Below the pieces are notes generated by a model. That model was not told where the DNA came from and did no database searches. It saw only the letters and a list, made by a program, of their open reading frames with translations. Below are positions 27,176-35,635 of a stretch of DNA of 64,000 nucleotides, one piece after another. Numbering within the stretch: the stretch's first letter is position 1; each line of letters starts with the position of its first letter. The DNA is from Cecembia lonarensis LW9. GTDB lineage: Bacteria; Bacteroidota; Bacteroidia; Cytophagales; Cyclobacteriaceae. Made by a program: the position numbers and the translations under genes. The stretch spans positions 28,060-92,059 of the forward strand of contig NZ_AMGM01000011.1 in assembly GCF_000298295.1 (NCBI RefSeq). Reading direction: 5' to 3'.

Positions 27176-27524
27176 AATCTTAATTGTAGACGATGAACCC
27201 AATATACTGCTATCGCTGGAGTTTCTGTTCAAAAAAGAAGGATATAAAGTCTTCATTGCGAGAGATGGGGAAGAAGCTTTGGGAATCATTGAAGAAATGG
27301 ATCCAGAATTGGTGATTTTGGATGTTATGATGCCCAAGGTGGATGGGTATGAAGTTTGCCGTCACCTGAAAAGTAGGCATTTGGCTACCAAAGTGATATT
27401 CCTGACAGCCAAAAGCAAACAACAGGAGGTGCAAAAAGGACTCAACCTAGGCGCTGATCTTTATCTGACTAAACCTTTTTCCACCAAAGATCTTGTCCAA
27501 AAAGTTAAAATTTTAATGAATTAA
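27168..27524 (+). CDS. Receiver-only response regulator
   Basis: The 118-residue product consists of a single receiver domain beginning MNKILIVDDEPN. The acidic pocket is D8-D9, the phosphorylation site is D52 (LVILDVMMP), the switch Thr is T80 (FLTAK) and the conserved Lys is K102 (LTKPF). It ends directly after the last receiver helix, so no DNA-binding output exists, unlike the LuxR-type CrbR partner of CrbS in Vibrio and Pseudomonas. The start at 27168 overlaps the kinase stop (ATGAATAA) and shows coupling. It must act by binding another protein or by phosphotransfer. Confidence 0.92.
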   Translation: MNKILIVDDEPNILLSLEFLFKKEGYKVFIARDGEEALGIIEEMDPELVILDVMMPKVDGYEVCRHLKSRHLATKVIFLTAKSKQQEVQKGLNLGADLYLTKPFSTKDLVQKVKILMN

Positions 27525-27558
27525 ATCAATTTACAATAACCTAATAAACAATAGCATT

Positions 27559-29451
27559 ATGAGCGATAGGATACATACCCTTAGTGGGTACTTCTACGAA
27601 TACCAGAAATCAGTAGCCGAACCTGAAAATTTCTGGGCACGTATTGCAGATTCCTTTCATTGGAAAAAAAGATGGGACAAGGTTCTCAAATGGGATTTTA
27701 AAGGCCCCAATGTGCAATGGTTTGTCAATGGCAAGCTAAACATTACAGAGAATATTTTCGAAAAAAATCTTTTTGCTTACGGAGATAGAGTGGCCCTAAT
27801 CTGGGAGCCCAATGATCCCAATGAAGAAAGTAAAAAAATCACCTATAAAGAGCTATACCATCAGGTTTGCCAATTTTCCAATGCCTTAAAATCAAAAGGC
27901 ATTGTCAAAGGAGACCGGGTCATCATCTACATGCCCATGATTCCAGAGGCTGCAGTAGCCATGTTGGCCTGTGCCAGAATAGGAGCCATTCACTCTGTGG
28001 TATTTGCGGGCTTCAGCTCTACAGCACTTGCTGACAGAATCAATGACTGCGAAGCCAAGGCCATACTGACATCCGATGGGAACTTCCGAGGTAACAAAAA
28101 AATCGCTGTCAAAGCAGTGGTTGACGAGGCCCTTGAGAAATCTTCTGTAGAAACAGTTATTGTATGCCAAAGAACAGGTCAGGATATAGAAATGAAATCA
28201 GGCAGGGATTATTGGTGGCATGAAGTACTGGAAGGCCAAGAAGATCATAACGTCGCTGAGGAAATGGACAGCGAAGACCCCTTATTTATCCTTTATACCT
28301 CTGGATCTACAGGTCAGCCCAAAGGTGTGGTTCATACCACTGCCGGTTATATGGTCTACACCAAATATAGCTTTGAAAATGTGTTCCAGTATGCCCCAGG
28401 AGATGTTTATTGGTGTACTGCTGATATTGGCTGGATCACCGGTCACTCTTACATTGTCTATGGCCCATTGCTGGCCGGGGCAACCACAGTGATGTTTGAG
28501 GGTGTGCCAACTTATCCTGATGCAGGTAGGTTCTGGCAAGTAGTGGAAAAACATCAGGTCAACCAATTCTACACTGCCCCTACGGCTATCAGAGCCTTAC
28601 AGGCTTATGGCACTGAGCCCATAGAAAAGTATAACCTGGATTCTCTCAAGGTATTGGGCTCCGTAGGAGAGCCGATTAATGAAGAAGCCTGGAGATGGTA
28701 TTACACGCACATTGGCCAATCCAGGTGCCCTATCGTGGATACCTGGTGGCAAACTGAGACTGGAGGCATTTTAGTTTCCCCTATAGCGGGCATTACCCCC
28801 ACTAAACCCGCTTTTGCTACCTTACCGCTTCCTGGCATACAGTTGTGCATTGTGGATCCTGAAGGGAATGAGTTGACCGGCAACTCTGTAGAAGGAAACC
28901 TTTGTGTCAGATTCCCTTGGCCTTCCATGATCAGGACCACATGGGGAGACCATGAAAGGTGTAAGCAAACCTACTTCTCCACTTACAAGGGGATGTACTT
29001 TACAGGAGATGGGGTGAAGCGTGACCATGACGGTTATTACAGAATTCTAGGCCGTGTGGATGATGTGATCAACGTCTCCGGACACCGCATGGGCACCGCA
29101 GAAGTAGAAAATGCGATCAACGAACACCCATTGGTGATAGAATCTGCAGTGGTGGGATACCCACATGACATCAAAGGCCAGGGCATCTATGCTTATGTGA
29201 TTTGCGACATGACCCATAGAACCGAAGAAAACCTGGTCAATGAAATCAAGGATACCGTATCCAAAATCATTGGCCCGATAGCGAAGCCGGATAAAATCCA
29301 AATTGTGCAGGGACTTCCAAAAACCAGGTCCGGGAAAATCATGAGGAGAATCCTAAGGAAAGTAGCAGAAGGCGTCACCGATAATATGGGAGATACCTCC
29401 ACGCTGTTAGATCCTGAAGTGGTCAATCAGATCATTGAGGGTCGAAAATAA
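27559..29451 (+). CDS. acs: Acetyl-CoA synthetase (AMP-forming)
   Basis: Acs activates acetate to acetyl-CoA through acetyl-AMP. The 630 residues match the family. Motifs visible are the ATP-binding P-loop YTSGSTGQPKGVVHTT near residues 254-269, the acetate-pocket Trp region DTWWQTETGG near residues 394-403, the hinge region YRILGRVDDVINVSGHR near residues 494-510, and the C-terminal lysine K593 in PKTRSGKIMRR, the usual acetylation control site. It lies 34 bases after the response regulator gene, which ties the sensory pair to acetate activation. Confidence 0.96.
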   Translation: MSDRIHTLSGYFYEYQKSVAEPENFWARIADSFHWKKRWDKVLKWDFKGPNVQWFVNGKLNITENIFEKNLFAYGDRVALIWEPNDPNEESKKITYKELYHQVCQFSNALKSKGIVKGDRVIIYMPMIPEAAVAMLACARIGAIHSVVFAGFSSTALADRINDCEAKAILTSDGNFRGNKKIAVKAVVDEALEKSSVETVIVCQRTGQDIEMKSGRDYWWHEVLEGQEDHNVAEEMDSEDPLFILYTSGSTGQPKGVVHTTAGYMVYTKYSFENVFQYAPGDVYWCTADIGWITGHSYIVYGPLLAGATTVMFEGVPTYPDAGRFWQVVEKHQVNQFYTAPTAIRALQAYGTEPIEKYNLDSLKVLGSVGEPINEEAWRWYYTHIGQSRCPIVDTWWQTETGGILVSPIAGITPTKPAFATLPLPGIQLCIVDPEGNELTGNSVEGNLCVRFPWPSMIRTTWGDHERCKQTYFSTYKGMYFTGDGVKRDHDGYYRILGRVDDVINVSGHRMGTAEVENAINEHPLVIESAVVGYPHDIKGQGIYAYVICDMTHRTEENLVNEIKDTVSKIIGPIAKPDKIQIVQGLPKTRSGKIMRRILRKVAEGVTDNMGDTSTLLDPEVVNQIIEGRK

Positions 29452-29472
29452 AATCAGAATCATGGAATCCAA

Positions 29473-29499
29473 ACCAGGAGGGGAAATCCCCCACCTGGT
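29473..29499 (+). other. Hairpin between acs and the DUF294 gene
   Basis: ACCAGG...GGGG pairs with CCCC...CCTGGT to give an interrupted stem in the 74-base gap after acs. The following bases are CT-rich but lack a proper T tract, so it is either a weak terminator or an mRNA-stabilising structure. Confidence 0.45.
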
Positions 29500-29525
29500 C
29501 TCCTTCTATTTAAAATGCATCTATT

Positions 29526-31472
29526 ATGGCCAACGTGATTGTCAATAGGGTCAAGGAATTCCTCAAACGTTTCCCCCCATTTAGTTTCCTGAATGATGAT
29601 GCACTGACTTTGGTAGCAGAACAGGTAGAAGTCCGTTTTATTGCCAAGGATGAATTTTTATTTTTGCAAGGTGATCCAGCCCAAAAGTTCTTTTTTGTCT
29701 TGAAAGAAGGCACTGTCCATTTGACAGAAAAAGAAAAAGAAGAGGTTCAGGTGATGGAAGTTTGTGATGAAGGAGATGTTTTTGGAGTCTTGGCATTATT
29801 GGGCAGGCGGCCTTACATTCTCAATGCACAGGCCAAAGAAGACAGCCTTATCTATGCCATCCCTGTTGCCGCTTTTGAAAAAATCCTCCAAGAAAACAGT
29901 CGCGTCGCCTTGTATTTTGCAGCTGGGTTTGCCTCAGGGCAGGTAGTGGTACGGACAGACCTTTCCCAATCTCAAAAAGCAAGAACCACCTTTAAAGAAG
30001 TCTCCAAAGATGCTGGACTTTTGATTTTTACAGGGCAATCCGACCTGAATTACTCTTCACAGGTGCTTACCTGCGCCCAAGGGACAAGCATTCAAGAGGC
30101 GGTAGTAGCTATGGCCGAAAAAGGGGTAGGATCCATCGTCATCACCAACCTCAAACAACACCCGATAGGTATTTTGACCGATAAAGACCTGAGAAATCGG
30201 TTAATCGCCAAAAACAAAAATTACGATACCCCCATCGATGAGCTGATGACTTCACCGGTCATCACCAAAAAGAAAGATGCTGCTTTTTCAGATCTTTATC
30301 TTACCATGATCAAAAACAGGTTACATCACTTGATTTTCACAGAAGATGGCAGCCCGGATAGTCCAGTGACCGGTATTCTTTCTGACCATGATATCCTGCT
30401 TTCTCAAGGCAATAGCCCTGCAGTTCTGATCAATGCCCTACTTAATACCTGGGACCTGTCAGAAATGGCAAAAATAAGGGAAAGGGCTGAGCACCTTTTA
30501 AGGTATTACCTTGAAAATGAAGTCTCCATGGATTTTGTAGCCAATATCATCTCCGAAATCAATGATACCATCATCAGAAGGGCTGTCCAAATGGCCTGTA
30601 AAAAACATGAGGCAGCCCATCCTGAAGCATCAAAAGTAAAATTCTGCTTCATGTCCCTGGGAAGTGAAGGCAGAGAAGAGCAATTGCTGAGAACTGACCT
30701 AGACAACGCCATTGTCTTTGAAGATGTACCCAAAGAAAAACTGGAATCCACCCAGGCCTATATGCTACTGATAGCATCAGATGTTATAGAAACCCTTTTG
30801 GCCTGTGGCTTTGAAGCTTGTCCCGCAGAAATCATGGCCAATAATCCTAAATGGTGTCAACCGCTCTCTTCTTGGAAGGAACTGTTTTCAGATTGGATTC
30901 ATAGCCCCAACCAAGAAGCCCTAATGAATGCCACCATCTTTTTTGATTTCAGACCCATCATAGGCCATAAGGTATTGGCAGAAGAGCTTTCGGAGCATAT
31001 CTACAATGAGATTGCAGGAAAATCTATTTTCCTAAACTTTCTGGCCAAGAATGCCCTTTTAAACCCTCCACCCCTAGGATTTTTCAGAAATTTCATTGTG
31101 GAGAAATCTGGAGAACAAAAGGACAAATTTGACATCAAACTGAGGGCCATGATGCCTTTGGCTGATATCGCGCGACTGTTAATTCTCAGTCATCGTCTGA
31201 TAGGTATCAATAATACATTCAAACGTTTTGAAAAGCTGGCTGACATTGAACCCAACTACAGGGAATTAATGCTTGAAGCTGGCAAAGCCTATGAAATCCT
31301 CATGAGGATGCGGGCGACAGAAGGACTTCAGGAAGGCAATTCCGGCAGGTATATTCAGCCGGAGAAATTGGGCAAACTTCAAAGGCAGCTCCTGAAGAAT
31401 GCATTTGCGCCCATAGATGAGTTACAAAAAATCATTCGAGTCAGGTTTCAGTTGGATTATTTCGGCAGTTGA
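29526..31472 (+). CDS. cNMP-binding/CBS/DUF294 nucleotidyltransferase-like protein
   Basis: The 648-residue cytoplasmic protein has a cyclic-nucleotide-binding-like domain (~20-130, with FLFLQGDPAQKFFFVLKEGTV), two CBS domains (~175-290, GSIVITNLKQHPIGILTDKDL), and a DUF294 nucleotidyltransferase-like domain with GSEGREEQLLRTDLDNAIVF near residues 379-398. A DUF294 C-terminal helical domain follows. It resembles the uridylyltransferase-type GlnD fold in its nucleotidyltransferase part. In many Proteobacteria this gene sits with an SSS symporter and a DnaQ-like exonuclease gene, as here. Its target is unknown; a role in controlling acetate use is inferred from context. Confidence 0.85.
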   Translation: MANVIVNRVKEFLKRFPPFSFLNDDALTLVAEQVEVRFIAKDEFLFLQGDPAQKFFFVLKEGTVHLTEKEKEEVQVMEVCDEGDVFGVLALLGRRPYILNAQAKEDSLIYAIPVAAFEKILQENSRVALYFAAGFASGQVVVRTDLSQSQKARTTFKEVSKDAGLLIFTGQSDLNYSSQVLTCAQGTSIQEAVVAMAEKGVGSIVITNLKQHPIGILTDKDLRNRLIAKNKNYDTPIDELMTSPVITKKKDAAFSDLYLTMIKNRLHHLIFTEDGSPDSPVTGILSDHDILLSQGNSPAVLINALLNTWDLSEMAKIRERAEHLLRYYLENEVSMDFVANIISEINDTIIRRAVQMACKKHEAAHPEASKVKFCFMSLGSEGREEQLLRTDLDNAIVFEDVPKEKLESTQAYMLLIASDVIETLLACGFEACPAEIMANNPKWCQPLSSWKELFSDWIHSPNQEALMNATIFFDFRPIIGHKVLAEELSEHIYNEIAGKSIFLNFLAKNALLNPPPLGFFRNFIVEKSGEQKDKFDIKLRAMMPLADIARLLILSHRLIGINNTFKRFEKLADIEPNYRELMLEAGKAYEILMRMRATEGLQEGNSGRYIQPEKLGKLQRQLLKNAFAPIDELQKIIRVRFQLDYFGS

Positions 31473-31473
31473 T

Positions 31474-32148
31474 ATGGGTTTATTTGACTTTTTAAGGCCT
31501 AAGCAAATCCCTAAAGCGGCTTTTATAGCCGATTATGAGGCTCTTTTTGAAAAAAAAATCGCAGCAGTAAGACCTATTTCCCAATTGACATTTATCATAT
31601 TAGATACGGAGACCACCGGTTTAGACCCAAAAAAGGATTATATCATTTCTTTTGGAGCGATTAAATTACAGCAATTCACCATTCCCATTTCCTCCTCAAA
31701 GGAATGGTACCTCAAAGTGCCTATTGCGAATGCTGAAGCCATTCAGGTACATGAAATCATACATACTCTTTCCCCCATGCGCTTGGAAGACTTTGCCCAA
31801 CAGTTTTTGAAATATGTAGGTACTGACATTTTAGTGGGGCACCATGTGGGATTTGATTTGGCCATGCTGGAAAAGGCCCTGAGACCCTTTGGACTTAAAA
31901 AACTCCTTAACCCGGTACTTGACACCCAATATTTGGCCATGCGATTGGAAAAAGGCCCCCATTTTGACAGCAGCATGGGAAAACCGGGAGAATTTGCACT
32001 TGACAGCCTCTGTAAAAGATACGGCATTGAACTGGATGACAGGCACACGGCCGCAGGTGATGCCTTCCTTACCGCCCAATTGCTCATGAAACTCTTAAAA
32101 CTGGCAGAAAAAAAAGGCATTAATGATTATGGTACCTTGATGCGTTAA
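31474..32148 (+). CDS. DnaQ-like DEDDh 3'-5' exonuclease
   Basis: The 224-residue protein from MGLFDFLRPKQIPK starts two bases after the DUF294 stop codon; the earlier Met at 31417 lies within the upstream gene. The DEDDh exonuclease motifs are ILDTETTGLDP (Exo I), LVGHHVGFDLAML (Exo II) and DRHTAAGDAFLTAQLL (Exo III, with the catalytic His). It resembles the PolC/DnaQ epsilon family. It is routinely linked to the DUF294 gene in this kind of cluster, but why an exonuclease should belong to acetate metabolism is not known. Confidence 0.88.
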   Translation: MGLFDFLRPKQIPKAAFIADYEALFEKKIAAVRPISQLTFIILDTETTGLDPKKDYIISFGAIKLQQFTIPISSSKEWYLKVPIANAEAIQVHEIIHTLSPMRLEDFAQQFLKYVGTDILVGHHVGFDLAMLEKALRPFGLKKLLNPVLDTQYLAMRLEKGPHFDSSMGKPGEFALDSLCKRYGIELDDRHTAAGDAFLTAQLLMKLLKLAEKKGINDYGTLMR

Positions 32149-32161
32149 TTAGGGATTACAT

Positions 32162-33424
32162 TTATTCTTGCCCCCCCTTAATAGAAACTTTGGATTTCCA
32201 ACCAAAAACAAGCACTACAAAAAAGCACACGAAAGGCACCCAGAATGACGTTTCTATACTTCGGGTAAAATCTGACACCAAGCCTTGAATAGAAGTCAGT
32301 ACCGCCCCGCCAAGAATGGCCATCACCAATCCTGAGCCCCCTAACTTGGTGTCTTTTCCAAGACCCTTAATGGACAAGCCGTAAATGGTTGGGAACATCA
32401 GGGACATGCAAGCGGAAATTAGAATCAAACTGATCACTCCTGGCATTCCTCCGGTGTAAATTACCGATAAGCATAACAGCATGGCCAAAGCAGCAAAGAA
32501 AACCAATAACTTACTGGGAACTAAATACCCCATCAAATAGGTGTTGACAAACCTGGTCACCATAAATAGAACAATGGCATACAGGTAATAAGTGGCCGCA
32601 TCCGCTTCATTGATGCCCAATTCCTGCATCACATATCGGATCGTGAAAGACCAGACACCAATCTGAGCACCTACATAAAAAAACTGGGCAATTACTCCCG
32701 TTCTGTAGTTTGGATTGGCCAGTAAACGAAGAAAGCCTGTTTTAAGCTCCAGCTCTTTACCCGTATCCCTGCCATCCGGCATTTTTAAAAAGTAAATGAC
32801 TAACCAAATGGCCAGCATCACAAATGCAATCCCCACATATGGCCCCATCACCGCTGATAATTCAGCCTTCTGAATCTCAAAAAGCGCATTGCTGTCCATT
32901 ACAGCCCTTTCCTCCGCTGAAGCCTGATTGAGATGAGAAAGTATGAAAAACTTACTCAACAAGACCCCTGTAATGGAACCAATGGGGTTGAATGACTGGG
33001 CCAGATTAAGTCTTCTTACCGCTGAATTCAGAGGCCCTAATTCGAAAATGTATGGATTGGCCGTCGTTTCCAGCACCGATAAGCCCCCAGCAAAAACGAA
33101 CAAGGCAAACAAAAAATGGCCATACACCATGCTGATGCTTGCCGGATAAAACAATAAGGCCCCCATAACAGCCAGCCCTAACCCGATCAGAATACCGGAT
33201 TTATAAGAATACTTCTTGATCAAAATGGCCGAAGGTATGGCCAGACAAAAATAAGAGCCATAAAAAGCGATCTGTATCCAAGAAGTCTGAAAATCAGACA
33301 TGCTCATGATTTTCTTAAAGGCTGCCAGAAGCGTATCCGTCATGTTATTAGCCAACCCCCATAAGAAAAACAGGGAGGTAATCAGAACAAATGCCAATTG
33401 GGGAGAAGGGACTCTTTTTTTCAC
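32162..33424 (-). CDS. Sugar MFS transporter (FucP-like)
   Basis: The 420-residue inner-membrane protein has about 12 helices. It belongs to the FucP/GluP branch of the major facilitator superfamily: FFLWGLANNMTDTLLAAFKK near residue 18 is the family N-terminal motif, and FAGGLSVLETTANPYIFELG near residue 112 is the second. Substrates in this group include fucose, glucose, galactose and N-acetylglucosamine; which one cannot be read from sequence. It is convergent with the exonuclease gene, with only 13 bases between the stops, and divergent from the serine hydrolase gene. Confidence 0.88.
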   Translation of the reverse strand: MKKRVPSPQLAFVLITSLFFLWGLANNMTDTLLAAFKKIMSMSDFQTSWIQIAFYGSYFCLAIPSAILIKKYSYKSGILIGLGLAVMGALLFYPASISMVYGHFLFALFVFAGGLSVLETTANPYIFELGPLNSAVRRLNLAQSFNPIGSITGVLLSKFFILSHLNQASAEERAVMDSNALFEIQKAELSAVMGPYVGIAFVMLAIWLVIYFLKMPDGRDTGKELELKTGFLRLLANPNYRTGVIAQFFYVGAQIGVWSFTIRYVMQELGINEADAATYYLYAIVLFMVTRFVNTYLMGYLVPSKLLVFFAALAMLLCLSVIYTGGMPGVISLILISACMSLMFPTIYGLSIKGLGKDTKLGGSGLVMAILGGAVLTSIQGLVSDFTRSIETSFWVPFVCFFVVLVFGWKSKVSIKGGQE

Positions 33425-33574
33425 GTTGGGTCATGGGTTAAAGACCAATAAATTAGCCCAAAATTTTTGATCTGTCAAAGTGCTTGTCAGATAAGTATTT
33501 TGCTTGCAAAAACAGGGAAATTAATCCGCAAAATTGTATCATATTGTTTACCTTTAAAAAAGTAGTCTTTAACA

Positions 33575-34690
33575 ATGACAGAAGCATCAAATAAAACCAA
33601 AGGTATTGGCAGGTATTTGCTACCGCTTTTACTAATTGGCATTTGTTTTCACAATACCACATTTGCCCAGGAAGAAAAGGCCATCGAGGCCATGGAAAAA
33701 GCGGAATCTAGCGGTTTTTCGGGAGTTTTGCTCTTGGCAAAAGACGGAGAAATCATTTTTGAAAAGGCGGTAGGATACCGCTCCTTTGAAAAGGAAATCC
33801 CTCTAATGTCTACAGATGTCTTTGAAATGGCCTCTGTGTCCAAACAGTTTACAGCCATGATGATCATGATGTGTGCTGAAAGAGGCCTGCTGAGTTATAG
33901 TGACCTGATGGAAGAATATTTAGAGACGCCCTATTCCGGTATTACTATACGCCAACTGCTTACCCACACCAATGGACTTCCAGATTATCAAGAGGTGATG
34001 GACAAGCATTGGGATAAGAGTAAAGTGGCTGACAATGCAGCCATATTGGAATACCTCAGGATTTACCAACCACCCATGCTGGCCATACCTGGAGAGAAAT
34101 ATGAATACAGCAATACAGGCTATGTTTTTTTGGCCAGCATAGTGGAACAGGTAACGGGAAGGGACTTTATAGAATTGTCAAGAGAATGGATTTTTGAACC
34201 TTTGGGCATGACCGATACCGATATTCGTACCTTGGAAGAAAAAGCTGCTGTTGAAAATTTTGCTGCAGGACATTTATTGGATGAGGAGGGAAAATATATC
34301 AACGCCAACCGATTCCATGCCTCAGATTATACCGTCTGGTTGGGGAACAGAAAGGGGCCGGGAAGAATAAGCAGTACAGCTCATGATTTATTGCGCTGGG
34401 ATCAGGCACTTTACACCGGCAAATTGGTAAACAGCAACACTTTGACCCAAGCTTTCATGCCCATGGTTTTGAATGATGGCAGTAAGTACAATTATGGATT
34501 CGGTTGGGATTTGGATTTAAATTCTCCATTTGGGCGTATCGTCTCCCACACTGGCGATAATCCGGGCTATCGAACCATCATCATCCGATTGATCGATCAG
34601 AACAAAACCTTGATCATGCTCAACAACAATGCCCATGAAAGCAAGGATGAATTGATCAATGAGGCCTTGGAAGCTTTAGGCAAATGGTGA
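33575..34690 (+). CDS. Exported serine hydrolase of the beta-lactamase/PBP4-like family
   Basis: The 371-residue protein has a signal peptide with hydrophobic core LLPLLLIGICF ending TTFAQ at about residue 32. The serine beta-lactamase-like fold is shown by S87-V-S-K90 (SxxK), Y178-S-N180 (YxN) and a C-terminal HTGDNPGY that takes the place of the KTG box. Relatives are carboxypeptidases or esterases (AmpH/EstB group), not necessarily antibiotic-hydrolysing. It stands alone; its stop lies next to the stop of the convergent SDR gene. Confidence 0.85.
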   Translation: MTEASNKTKGIGRYLLPLLLIGICFHNTTFAQEEKAIEAMEKAESSGFSGVLLLAKDGEIIFEKAVGYRSFEKEIPLMSTDVFEMASVSKQFTAMMIMMCAERGLLSYSDLMEEYLETPYSGITIRQLLTHTNGLPDYQEVMDKHWDKSKVADNAAILEYLRIYQPPMLAIPGEKYEYSNTGYVFLASIVEQVTGRDFIELSREWIFEPLGMTDTDIRTLEEKAAVENFAAGHLLDEEGKYINANRFHASDYTVWLGNRKGPGRISSTAHDLLRWDQALYTGKLVNSNTLTQAFMPMVLNDGSKYNYGFGWDLDLNSPFGRIVSHTGDNPGYRTIIIRLIDQNKTLIMLNNNAHESKDELINEALEALGKW

Positions 34691-35464
34691 TTAACCCTTT
34701 GCTAAAATGCCCCCATCAATATTGAATGCAGCTCCTGTAATCCAAGAGGATTCCTCCGAGGCTAAAAATAAACAAAGCTTGGCGATGTCTTCCGGTTGTC
34801 CCAACCGCTGTAGCAGGGTGTTCTTTCCCGCATTTTCCACAGCCTTTGCAGGATCTGGGAAAGCTGCTGCAGAGGCATGGATCAAGGGAGTGTCCACAGG
34901 ACCGGGACAAATGCTATTGATCCGGATGCTAGGCGCATATTCCACAGCTGCCTGCTTGGCCAAAGCCAATAATGCCGCTTTTGAGGCACAGTAAGCCGGA
35001 TGGTTAGGAAAAGATTTATAGGCTGCGATGGAAACATTGATCACGACAGCAGCAGAGGGCCTTTTCAGCAACTCGGGAAGCGCAAACTTTAGCAGATAAA
35101 AGACAGCATCTACATTCACAGCAAATGTCTCCCGCCATAGCGATGGCTCCAAATCAGTAATGGCACCAAGCCCAAGCATCCCTGCATGACAGACTAACCC
35201 ATCCAGTTTGCCAAAATGCTGAAAAGCCGCTTCAACTAAGGCTTGGTTGTGGGTTAATTCTGCCACATCCCCAGCTAAAAAAATGGCTTTGCCTCCCATA
35301 GTTTCAATTTCGGAAACCAATTCAATACCCCTTTCTACATTTCTACCGCTAAGTACCAATTCCGCTCCTTCTTTGGAAAATAGTAAGGCAGTGGCTTTTC
35401 CCATTCCACTGCTTGCACCGGTGATGATAAAGGTCTTTCCTTGTAGTTTATTTTGTTTTTCCAT
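34691..35464 (-). CDS. SDR family oxidoreductase
   Basis: This 257-residue Rossmann-fold enzyme uses NAD(P)H. The cofactor motif is TGASSGMGKA (residues ~15-24), the active site is N-x-S (INVSIAAY, Ser near residue 144) and YCASK near residue 157, and the C-terminus ends in the common ITGAAFNIDGGILAKG. This is the classical SDR layout seen in 3-oxoacyl-ACP reductases and sugar or alcohol dehydrogenases. The substrate is not predictable. It is convergent with the serine hydrolase gene, and the two coding regions meet without a gap. Confidence 0.88.
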   Translation of the reverse strand: MEKQNKLQGKTFIITGASSGMGKATALLFSKEGAELVLSGRNVERGIELVSEIETMGGKAIFLAGDVAELTHNQALVEAAFQHFGKLDGLVCHAGMLGLGAITDLEPSLWRETFAVNVDAVFYLLKFALPELLKRPSAAVVINVSIAAYKSFPNHPAYCASKAALLALAKQAAVEYAPSIRINSICPGPVDTPLIHASAAAFPDPAKAVENAGKNTLLQRLGQPEDIAKLCLFLASEESSWITGAAFNIDGGILAKG

Positions 35465-35635
35465 AAGAAGTTAAACCGAGAGATTGGCCAGATTGTAGTT
35501 GTAATATTTGTCTTTTTTAGAGCTATTCAAAATATACTCACTTTTAAAAAAGAAAAAAAGCGCATTAAATTCTGAAAATCATTAGATTTAAGCTTGAAGG
35601 ATTTTTGGTTTCCAACCTATTAACCCAGCATACCA

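Noticed and set aside
34691..35464. FabG (3-oxoacyl-ACP reductase) assignment for the SDR
   Set aside because: The motifs are common to all classical SDR enzymes and no fatty-acid synthesis gene is nearby, so only the family is claimed.
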